From assembly GCA_011064905.1 (NCBI GenBank), contig JAAKFW010000100.1:1-5935 (forward strand): a stretch of DNA of 5,935 nucleotides, in the 5' to 3' direction. How positions within the stretch are numbered: position 1 is the first letter of the stretch; each line of letters begins with the position of its first letter. The stretch comes from Candidatus Anoxychlamydiales bacterium. GTDB lineage: Bacteria > Chlamydiota > Chlamydiia > Chlamydiales > SM23-39. Position numbers and translations under genes: made by a program. The notes beneath the pieces were generated by a model. That model worked only from the letters and a program-made list of their open reading frames with translations. It was not told the origin of the DNA and searched no databases. Below, piece by piece: positions 1 to 5,833 of the stretch.

Positions 1-195
1 TCCAAAAGTCTCTTGAAATGTTTTTTGCCATTGTAAACTGTTGACTCTTTCGTTAAATAATTTACATACGCAAGCTATATTTTTTAATTCTAAAGGCGAA
101 ATGAATGAAAATATAGGATCTAATATTTCTGAAGAAAACTTAGCTAATATAAGAGTGGTAGTATTTGAACTAGCTGAACTAGAAATCGTGCTCAT
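1..195 (-). CDS. F-box domain protein, N-terminal part (runs off left edge)
   Basis: The minus-strand frame opens with ATG at 195 and stays open for 65 codons to position 1. Residues 1-14 are a low-complexity leader rich in Ser and Thr (MSTISSSASSNTTT). Residues about 20-62 resemble a eukaryotic F-box: a Leu/Ile-Phe core (EILDPIFSFISPLELKNIA), then the typical VCKLFN segment and a Trp near the end (SLQWQKTF). F-box domains bind Skp1 and recruit targets to SCF ubiquitin ligases. In bacteria they are known from secreted effectors of intracellular species, so this is probably a translocated host-directed protein, and the Ser-rich leader would suit a type III signal. The C-terminal target-binding part lies outside the window, so the target is unknown. 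An AGGAG element lies 7 nt before the start, which supports it. The next minus-strand gene has the same leader-plus-F-box plan. The F-box call is by eye from family knowledge. Confidence 0.8.
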   Translation of the reverse strand, partial: MSTISSSASSNTTTLILAKFSSEILDPIFSFISPLELKNIACVCKLFNERVNSLQWQKTFQETFG

Positions 196-202
196 TTTTA
201 AA

Positions 203-207
203 CTCCT
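203..207 (-). promoter_or_regulatory. Ribosome binding site AGGAG of the F-box gene
   Basis: The minus strand reads AGGAG, 7 nt before the ATG at 195. It fixes the start of the left-edge F-box gene. It is notable because the other minus-strand gene, starting at 3283, has no recognisable Shine-Dalgarno sequence. Confidence 0.75.
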
Positions 208-256
208 GTTTTTTTTTGTTAATTATTCATTTAAAATAATTTCACAATATAAAAAT

Positions 257-285
257 ATTGTACAATTATTGATAGGTTAAATCAA
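257..285 (-). promoter_or_regulatory. Sigma70/sigma66-type promoter of the left F-box gene
   Basis: On the minus strand a -35 box TTGATT (280-285) and a -10 box TACAAT (257-262) are separated by exactly 17 bp. The start point would be near 250, giving a leader of about 55 nt before the ATG. A perfect 7-bp dyad, ACAATAT-AAAA-ATATTGT (244-261), covers the -10 box and start point and could be an operator, though such dyads are common by chance in AT-rich DNA. The promoter of the 820-residue gene has the same -35 hexamer and the same spacing. Confidence 0.55.
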
Positions 286-298
286 TTAAAGAAAAAAA

Positions 299-455
299 CT
301 TGTGGGCGCAACCAGCAATTATGGGTGAAAGCACTTTCATAGAGTTGCTATGTTGAATTTCAATTACTTTAACCAATAAAGATTTTTCTCTTGAAAGAGC
401 GGACTCTCTGGTTTAAAAGTTGTTTTAACAACTAAACAACAAACTAGAGGTCCGC
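299..455 (+). ncRNA. Structured non-coding left end of IS110-like element, candidate bridge RNA
   Basis: This stretch lies directly upstream of the IS110-type transposase remnant and holds no open frame of note. Several hairpins can be drawn: AGCAA (314-318) with TTGCT (345-349) enclosing TGAAAG/CTTTCA (326-331/334-339); CTCT-TGAA-AGAG (388-399); and a long one with GCGGAC (399-404) pairing GTCCGC (450-455), continued by 406-414 with 441-449 and an inner stem 418-424/427-433. Elements of the IS110 group are known to encode a bridge RNA of roughly 150-200 nt in the non-coding end upstream of the recombinase, and size, place and structure fit here. The RNA identity is an inference. The element is broken, so the RNA may no longer work. 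The exact element end cannot be seen. Confidence 0.35.
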
Positions 456-729
456 ATTAGGAATTATAACAATAAAAAAGTTTTTTTAGGAATAGATGTG
501 CACAAAAAAGATTATTCGGTAACTGCTATTTGCAAATGGGCAGGTTGTAAAAAAAGATACGATTTCCGCTGAACCTGAGCGATTAGTCGGTTATTTTCAG
601 AAGTACTTTTCGGGGGCGCAAATTGAAAGCGCTTATGAAGCCGGTTTCTCCGGATTTTATTTACATCGTTTTCTAGAAAAGCATGGTGTTAAGAATCACA
701 TTATACCATTCATCAAATATAAGTTTTAA
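456..729 (+). pseudogene. IS110-family transposase remnant, frameshifted and truncated
   Basis: The first frame reads KKVFLGIDVHKKDYSVTAIC from about 474 and hits a stop in the 570s. Removing one A from the run at 534-536 restores a continuous reading, ICNGQVVKKDTISAEPERLVGYF, then IESAYEAGFSGFYLHRFLEKHG, which ends at TAA 727-729. GIDVHKK carries the first Asp, and ESAYEAGFSGF the Glu, of the DEDD (RuvC-like) N-terminal domain of IS110 transposases. Only about 90 residues remain of roughly 300-400; the rest of the DEDD domain and the C-terminal Ser-recombinase-like domain are missing. No ATG fits the start: the reading opens at ATT 456 or just after, so the start codon is probably also lost. 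The last residues come from the repeat element that begins near 701. Base composition is less AT-rich than the flanks, as expected for acquired DNA. It is inactive. Confidence 0.85.
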
Positions 730-820
730 TTTTCGCCCATTCTCTGGTGCATAGGGTTCGTACAGCTCCTGATTGAGCCGTAATACCATTTATCAAATTT
801 ATATTTGATAAATGGTATTA
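701..820. repeat. Short repeat element with 22-bp terminal inverted repeats (MITE-like)
   Basis: The left end, 701-722, and the reverse complement of the right end, 799-820, agree at 20 of 22 positions (core ATACCATT-C/T-ATCAAATATAA). TTA occurs at both edges (701-703 and 818-820) and could be a 3-bp target duplication, giving a 114-bp element at 704-817. A third copy of the core lies at 783-798 in the same direction as the left end, so the right side is itself a palindrome. The middle (about 724-780) encodes nothing I recognise. Size, inverted ends and lack of a transposase suggest a miniature non-autonomous element. It interrupts the IS110 reading frame, but the rest of the IS110 gene is not found on its far side, so a deletion or recombination must also have happened. 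The family is unknown. Confidence 0.55.
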
Positions 821-821
821 C
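780..821 (-). terminator. Strong 19-bp hairpin at the stop of the poly-Ser gene
   Basis: Bases 780-798 pair perfectly with 803-821 around a 4-nt loop (TTAT). The arm includes TAATACCATTTATCAAAT. The hairpin's outer base is the first base of the plus-strand complement of the TAG stop (821-823), so it sits directly behind the gene on the minus strand. No T-run follows in that direction, so it is not a classical intrinsic terminator. It could still act as a transcript 3' end or stabiliser. It is formed by repeat-element sequence and may have been recruited from it. Confidence 0.45.
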
Positions 822-3283
822 TACTCTTCAGACTCTTCTTTTCTTGGTCTTTTTGATTCTCCTTTTTCACTTGGAAGAGATTCTTCTGTTGAGGATGACG
901 CACTGGATGAAGAAGATCTGCTTTCGGGCACAAAAGAAGGCATCGATGAAGATGAACTTGATGATGATGATGCGAGGATAGTTTTGCCAGAGTTTCGTTT
1001 TCTTTTAGATTCCTTTGGAGCTCTTTCTAAAATCTTTTCAACAATACCAGGAAACATTGTTTTTAGTTGCTTTTCTAATTCTGGATAAAATTCCATCATT
1101 TTATCATATACAATGGGCCTTGCTGCAGACTGCGAACCTGTTGATTTTAACATTATCTCAATTACTTCACGTTCATTTTTTCCTTCAAAAGATTTTAAAA
1201 CTAATGTAGTTGACTCTTTTAAATCAATATTTAACTTCTTTCTGATTTCTCTAAATAGAGATAAAAACAACGGAAAGTCATAATAATTACCAGAAGTAGT
1301 CTTTGCCTTTAAACATTCATATAAAATGCCTATTTTATTTAATAATTTAAATAGATCAAGGTTTTTAATTAGTGCTAGTGTAAATCTTTGATCATTTATA
1401 ATTGCGATTTTTTCTTCTTTTGTAAATAGATCTGAAGTTAAAAAAAGTTTTAGCACATCTATTCGTACATCCAGAAAATTCTTAAGATTATCTTTTACCA
1501 TTTTCTTTAAAATTCCAGGGGGAATTTGCCTTCCTCCCTCTATTAGTTCACCTATTCTTGCTTTGCAAATCAAGCCATTGAAGTATTTGTATTGGCCATT
1601 GTATTTTATCTCACTTAATAAAACAGATATTGCGTTTTCACGTTCTTTATTGGTTTTAATATCGCAAATTAGCCTATAATTTGTAAGTCTTATAAACTCA
1701 GCCTGATATCTATCATTACTTAAGAGATTGAAAATTTCTCCTAATTGCGCGTCACGATCTTTAACAATCGAATGATCATATCTGTATAGTTCATCATTCC
1801 AAAATTGAAATGCACCTAAGATCAGTTCGTTTTTTTGATCAGCATTGGAGATATTTTTCAAGATTTTTATCATGCTTGGCAAATCCCTTCTAGCCATGAA
1901 AAATTTTAAAAAACCTTCAAGTAAATACTTATCAATTTTAGAATAATCTTTTACGTTATCTAATTTTGTTAAAATTGTCTTTTCAACCCATTTTTGCATT
2001 AAATGATTTTCATCGGAGCCAAAAAGGCAGAAAGAATATCTACGAAAAGCAGACGCAGAAAAGTTTTCTATTAGATTATGAATCATAAAATGCAAACGCT
2101 CATCTTCATCATCAGATATATTTTTTATTATCCATTCAATGAAAAGAACATCCTTAGCTTCCCCTATGATTTTATGAAATAGTGTATTTCCATCTTTTAC
2201 AGTCGTTTGAAGGCTCTTTATTTTTACTGCACTTCCAACAGAGCTTAAAATTAGTTTTATAAAATCTTCACCCCAAGTAGAATAAATTAAATCCTTACGC
2301 TTATTAATACCCATATTTACAATTGACATTATCATCTTTGTTGTAAATTCTGGGTTTTTATCAAGAACTTTAATTATACAATCTTTTATGTAAGATTTCA
2401 TTTGCAGAAATTTATATAACTTAGCTTCTGATTGTGATTTACTAGCTATTCTTATGAATTGATTAGAATTATCAATTTTCTCTAATTGAGCATTAAAAGC
2501 ATTTTCTTCAAGCATTAATCCATCAAAATGTCCTTTTAATAATAATTTGTTAAAAGAAGTTCTAAGGCCTATTAATTCCAAATTATAATAGATTTCTTTT
2601 GAATATTCAAGTAACTTAGAATCTTCTTCTTTAGTTCTATGTTCTTTCTGGCTCAATTCAAAATACTCCTTATCTTCGATGCATACAGGGAGCACGTCAC
2701 TACCTTCTTTATGAGAGGTAGGCTCAAAGTTACTATAGTCAATAAGATTACTTACTGTTTTGTGTATAAAAGCACTCTCTTTAAGGGCAACTGTATTTTC
2801 ATATGTAAAAATATCTGGAATAGGGATATTTCCACATGCTCTTGCAAGTTTACGTATTTTTAAAATTGTTTTTTGTAAACATTTGAAAGCTACTGGGGTT
2901 CCGTCTGAAATATCTACATGAAGTTTCTCTTTTGCAAATACAATAGCCCTTCTTTCTAAATCTGCTGATTCTTTTTCAATAGCTTCATCCTGGAGACGGC
3001 TTGCTTCACTTATAATATCGATATGAACCCCTTCTCCAGAAGATATGCTTAAAATCCGCTTGTTAATCCATTTAAGGTCATTTAATACTGAAGAATTACT
3101 TTTTACAAGCTTATTAAGTCCTGGTAAGGTTTCAGAGAGCGCCTTTTGATCTTTTATTTCTAACCTAGAAGATATATTATTTAGAAAAATATCTTGAGGC
3201 ATTTGCGACAAAAAATTACCGCTGCTACTACTGCTACTACTGCTACTGCTACTGCTACTGCTGCTGCTACTGCTACTACTCAT
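821..3283 (-). CDS. Poly-serine F-box-like protein with basic NLS-like tail, candidate secreted effector
   Basis: An 820-residue protein. Residues 2-21 are 20 consecutive serines. Residues about 25-78 form a divergent F-box-like segment (MPQDIFLNNISSRLEIKDQK, then LNKLV and a late Trp in LKWINKRIL), the same order as in the left-edge gene. Residues about 80-755 look mostly helical, with no signal peptide or membrane segment and no domain I can name; DGNTLFHKI (364-372) resembles the start of one ankyrin repeat. The tail has KRKR (760-763), nine serines (772-780), a second Ser-rich run (790-798) and KRPRK (811-815) in an acidic context; the basic clusters resemble nuclear localisation signals. 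I infer an effector that could enter host cells and perhaps nuclei and engage an SCF-type ubiquitin ligase. The start follows from the poly-Ser context, but there is no Shine-Dalgarno. The ORF is certain, the F-box likely but weaker than in the neighbour, and the localisation speculative. Confidence 0.85.
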   Translation of the reverse strand: MSSSSSSSSSSSSSSSSSSSSGNFLSQMPQDIFLNNISSRLEIKDQKALSETLPGLNKLVKSNSSVLNDLKWINKRILSISSGEGVHIDIISEASRLQDEAIEKESADLERRAIVFAKEKLHVDISDGTPVAFKCLQKTILKIRKLARACGNIPIPDIFTYENTVALKESAFIHKTVSNLIDYSNFEPTSHKEGSDVLPVCIEDKEYFELSQKEHRTKEEDSKLLEYSKEIYYNLELIGLRTSFNKLLLKGHFDGLMLEENAFNAQLEKIDNSNQFIRIASKSQSEAKLYKFLQMKSYIKDCIIKVLDKNPEFTTKMIMSIVNMGINKRKDLIYSTWGEDFIKLILSSVGSAVKIKSLQTTVKDGNTLFHKIIGEAKDVLFIEWIIKNISDDEDERLHFMIHNLIENFSASAFRRYSFCLFGSDENHLMQKWVEKTILTKLDNVKDYSKIDKYLLEGFLKFFMARRDLPSMIKILKNISNADQKNELILGAFQFWNDELYRYDHSIVKDRDAQLGEIFNLLSNDRYQAEFIRLTNYRLICDIKTNKERENAISVLLSEIKYNGQYKYFNGLICKARIGELIEGGRQIPPGILKKMVKDNLKNFLDVRIDVLKLFLTSDLFTKEEKIAIINDQRFTLALIKNLDLFKLLNKIGILYECLKAKTTSGNYYDFPLFLSLFREIRKKLNIDLKESTTLVLKSFEGKNEREVIEIMLKSTGSQSAARPIVYDKMMEFYPELEKQLKTMFPGIVEKILERAPKESKRKRNSGKTILASSSSSSSSSMPSFVPESRSSSSSASSSTEESLPSEKGESKRPRKEESEE
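3221..3280 (-). repeat. Tandem AGY triplet tract encoding 20 serines
   Basis: Twenty in-frame codons directly after the ATG, all AGT or AGC and none TCN. Such a tract can change length by slippage in steps of one residue without breaking the frame. The serine runs near the C-terminus of the same protein are built mainly of TCA, TCT, TCC and TCG codons, so the two regions did not arise from the same nucleotide repeat. Confidence 0.9.
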
Positions 3284-3348
3284 TTGTTTACCATTTTTTA
3301 ATTTTTCATTATAAACTTTTATTTAATTAAAAATATTAATTTAAGTTA

Positions 3349-3377
3349 ATTATACATTAATATAAAAATTAAATCAA
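3349..3377 (-). promoter_or_regulatory. Sigma70/sigma66-type promoter of the poly-Ser F-box gene
   Basis: On the minus strand a -35 box TTGATT (3372-3377) and a perfect -10 box TATAAT (3349-3354) are spaced by 17 bp. The start point would be near 3342, giving a leader of about 59 nt. A second TATAAT at 3308-3313 has no good -35. An 8-bp inverted repeat, ATATTAAT (3333-3340) and ATTAATAT (3356-3363), brackets the -10 box. The -35 hexamer, spacing and leader length match the promoter of the left-edge F-box gene; AATTGATTTAA is shared around both -35 boxes. Confidence 0.6.
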
Positions 3378-3778
3378 TTGTTTTTTTTTGATTACAATTT
3401 CAAAGTTCTAATGATACCTTAAACTAAAAATTTTAGTATGAATCGACTTCGCGCGCGACAAAAAATAATTTGATAAAAAAGACTCGCTAATATGTAAACT
3501 TATCTCCTTCATCAACTACAACTTAGGAAAGTCAGATAAACCATATTAACGAGTTGGGAAAATTTTTATCTAATTTATTTAATTAGCTCAATTCTAGAGT
3601 TGGCTGTTTAGCTCAAATTATCCAAGCTCTATTCTGTGTGATTTTAATCAATAGATTTTGAAGATCTATATTCTCAAAAACTTTTTTTTGTTTTTTCATA
3701 TTTAAAAAACAGCATTTTTATTTTTCCTTTTAGATTTTTCTTTTTAACTTTTTTAAAATAAATAGTACTCTAACATTT
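3378..3778. other. Intergenic region between divergent genes, no gene seen
   Basis: About 400 bases with no credible coding frame. It separates the minus-strand poly-Ser gene from the plus-strand ATPase gene. It holds a perfect dyad CTAAAA-A-TTTTAG (3424-3436), a GC-only-core palindrome TCGCGCGCGA (3449-3458), a long-armed inverted repeat (3482-3554), a direct repeat TTAGCTCAA (3583-3591 and 3608-3616) and a small dyad ATAGAT/ATCTAT (3651-3656/3664-3669). The 100 bases before the ATPase start are very rich in T and A. An ATPase promoter is not clear: TATATT near 3667 could be a -10 box, with only a weak -35 (TTAATC). No Shine-Dalgarno precedes the ATG at 3779. Confidence 0.6.
3482..3554. repeat. 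Inverted repeat with 13-bp arms, possible structured RNA or element scar
   Basis: ACTCGCTAATATG (3482-3494) matches the reverse complement of 3542-3554 at 12 of 13 positions. Inside, TTATCT (3500-3505) can pair with AGATAA (3534-3539), so a nested stem can form. The loop holds no frame. It could be a small RNA, a terminator-like structure without a T-run, or the ends of a very short mobile element; the sequence does not decide. Confidence 0.4.
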
Positions 3779-5764
3779 ATGGGAAATAATAAAGTTTACA
3801 CATTCGATGAGTTTTTTGAATCAGGCCTCGAGGAGAGCATATCTCCATTTCTAGAGAAAAAATCTAGAAAATGGTCTAAAAACTTACCATTAAAAACTGC
3901 ACTTTTTTGTCTATTTTTACTTATTCTCAGCTACACAATTGTATATACAACTCTCAACTCAAACATAGCTTATTTGCTGCTTTGTTTTATCTATTTATTT
4001 GTGGGTGTCCCCGCCCTTTTAGATGCTCTAGAAGATCTCAAAAATTTTGAGATCAACATTAGCATTTTGATGACACTAGCCGGTTTTTTAGCTATTTTAT
4101 TAAATAGCCCCTTAGAGGGAGCTCTTTTGTTAATTTTATTTAACATCTCAGATAGTTTAGAAAAAAGCATCTCATATAGAACTAAAAGCGCTATATTTAA
4201 TTTAAATAAAATAGCTCCAACAAAAGCTTTTGTGGTAAATGATGATAAATCTTTTTCAGAGCGCTCTATTAAAGATATAGCTCTTAATACAAAAATCCTT
4301 ATTAAAGCTGGAGAGATCGTTCCTTTAGACGGAAAAATAATAGAAGGATATTCAGAAGTCAATCAAGTACACCTAACCGGCGAGAGCATGCCGGTTGAAA
4401 AAAAAGTAAATGACATGGTTTACGCTGGAACAATAAATATAGATGGAAGTTTAACTATTACAGTGACGAAAACATCAGGGGACTCAACAATCTCTAGAAT
4501 AATAAAACTTATAAATGAAGCAACAGATGCAAAACCAAAAATTCAAAGATGGCTTGATAAATTCGGGAAAATCTATTCCACTATAGTGATACTGCTTAGC
4601 TTTATTTTTGCGGCAATTCTGCCTTTTATTTTCAATATTACTTATCTAGGAAAAGAAGGTGCTCTTTATCGAGCTATTGCCTTTTTAATAGCCTCGTCTC
4701 CTTGCGCTTTAATAATAGGAGCGCCTCTTGCTTATCTAACGGCTATCTCTTCTCTCGCAAAAAAAGGTATCATGCTAAAAGGCGGGTTTATTTTAGATGC
4801 AATTAGAAAATGTAAAAATATAGCATTTGATAAAACAGGAACCCTAACAACCGGAGATTTTGTGTTATCATCCTTTGAGCAAACAATGTTTGAACAAGTT
4901 AAGTTTGACCAAGCAATCTTTGACAAAGAAAAAGCTCTAGCAATAGCTGATAGCTTAGAAAGAAAATCAACTCATCCAATAGCAAAGGCAATACACACAG
5001 CTGCCAAAGATATAAAACATGATGTAAAGATAATAGAGTTTAAATCAGATGCCGGATTTGGAATCCAGGGTGTATGTGAAGTAGAAAATAAAAAATATAA
5101 GGTATATATCGGCAAATTGGAATATATCGAAAAGTTTTTAGAAAAAGTGCTAAAAACAGAAATTGAAAAAAAAGTTTCAAAAAAAGCTAAAACTCTAAGT
5201 TTTATGCTTATCGATAACTTTTTATTTATTTTAACTTTTTCAGATGAGATTCGAAAAAACTCTTTTTCTTTAATCGAAAACTTAAAAAAAACAAAAAATT
5301 TAATAATGCTAACTGGAGATAATAGTTTTAATGCTAATTTCGTTGCTCAAAAACTCGGTATTGAAAATGTCTTTGCAAACCAAAAAGTTGAAGATAAACT
5401 AAAACTTGCATCAGAATATGCTAAAAATGGTCTTGTTATGATTGGAGATGGAATAAATGACGCTCCGGCACTATCTAGAGCAACTGTTGGAATATCTCTT
5501 GGAAAAGTTGGTTCAGCAACCGCTATCAATGCCTCTGATGTCATACTTTTAAACGATGATATTTCTCTGATAAGCTACCTTCTAAAAAAAGCTAGCTTTA
5601 CCTCAAAAATAGCTAAGCAAAATCTGATTTTCGCTCTTCTTATCATAGTTCTTGCTGCCATCCCTTCTTTATTGGGATTGATACCACTTTGGCTTGCTGT
5701 CCTTCTCCACGAAGGAAGCTCCGTTCTCGTTGGCCTTAACTGCCTACGCCTTATAAAGCACTGA
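3779..5764 (+). CDS. P1B-type heavy-metal transporting ATPase (P1B-4-like, chlamydial CT727 type)
   Basis: A complete 661-residue inner-membrane pump that would export a divalent metal (Co, Fe, Zn or similar) using ATP. There is no N-terminal HMA or CxxC metal-binding domain. Membrane helices lie at about 40-60, 63-81 and 95-124 (two), 264-286, 298-325 and two near 612-655, giving the usual eight. Motifs in order: actuator TGES (200-203), SPC in helix 6 (307-309), phosphorylation DKTGT (Asp351), HP (399-400), TGDN (512-515), GDGINDAP (556-563) and HEGSS in helix 8 (644-648). SPC plus HEGxx is the P1B-4 signature, rather than the CPC type with Asp in helix 8 of Zn/Cd/Pb pumps. Length and layout match, from memory, the chlamydial CT727-type ATPase. 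The start is the first ATG of a good N-terminus, but no Shine-Dalgarno is visible. Residues 366-385 hold four 5-residue repeats. Family is certain; the metal is not. Confidence 0.95.
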   Translation: MGNNKVYTFDEFFESGLEESISPFLEKKSRKWSKNLPLKTALFCLFLLILSYTIVYTTLNSNIAYLLLCFIYLFVGVPALLDALEDLKNFEINISILMTLAGFLAILLNSPLEGALLLILFNISDSLEKSISYRTKSAIFNLNKIAPTKAFVVNDDKSFSERSIKDIALNTKILIKAGEIVPLDGKIIEGYSEVNQVHLTGESMPVEKKVNDMVYAGTINIDGSLTITVTKTSGDSTISRIIKLINEATDAKPKIQRWLDKFGKIYSTIVILLSFIFAAILPFIFNITYLGKEGALYRAIAFLIASSPCALIIGAPLAYLTAISSLAKKGIMLKGGFILDAIRKCKNIAFDKTGTLTTGDFVLSSFEQTMFEQVKFDQAIFDKEKALAIADSLERKSTHPIAKAIHTAAKDIKHDVKIIEFKSDAGFGIQGVCEVENKKYKVYIGKLEYIEKFLEKVLKTEIEKKVSKKAKTLSFMLIDNFLFILTFSDEIRKNSFSLIENLKKTKNLIMLTGDNSFNANFVAQKLGIENVFANQKVEDKLKLASEYAKNGLVMIGDGINDAPALSRATVGISLGKVGSATAINASDVILLNDDISLISYLLKKASFTSKIAKQNLIFALLIIVLAAIPSLLGLIPLWLAVLLHEGSSVLVGLNCLRLIKH

Positions 5765-5785
5765 TTTACAGACGCTTGCAAACGC

Positions 5786-5818
5786 TTTTAAGCAATCTGC
5801 CGCAGCGATTGCTAAAAA
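5786..5818 (+). terminator. Stem-loop after the ATPase gene, possible transcript end
   Basis: AGCAATC (5791-5797) pairs with GATTGCT (5807-5813) around a 9-nt GC-rich loop. Beyond one A-A mismatch, TTTT (5786-5789) pairs with AAAA (5815-5818). It begins about 20 nt after the ATPase stop. No T-run follows on either strand, so intrinsic termination is only possible, not shown. Confidence 0.35.
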
Positions 5819-5833
5819 TATATCGATTATGAT

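Noticed and set aside
41..280. A plus-strand open frame of 79 codons.
   Set aside because: It is antisense to the F-box coding start, its RBS and its promoter, has low-complexity hydrophobic residues, and resembles no family.
673..789. A 38-residue minus-strand frame beginning MVLRLNQELYEPYAPENG, which reads well as protein.
   Set aside because: It crosses the boundary between the repeat element and the IS110 remnant and has no RBS. It may be a trace of a coding piece in the element, but no family could be named.
741..800. Possible group II intron domain V, from GTTCGTAC and GAGCCGTA words.
   Set aside because: The words are in the wrong order for domain V, and no GAAA loop or intron reading frame is present.
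2639..2863. A 74-codon plus-strand frame inside the poly-Ser gene.
   Set aside because: Shadow of the long minus-strand gene, with no start signal or family resemblance.
3438..3473. An 11-residue plus-strand micro-ORF (MNRLRARQKII) over the GC palindrome, a possible leader peptide.
   Set aside because: No RBS, over 300 nt from the ATPase start, and no attenuator-like structure or codon pattern.
3991..4362. A 123-codon minus-strand frame inside the ATPase gene.
   Set aside because: It is a shadow of the ATPase coding sequence, whose motifs fix the plus-strand frame.
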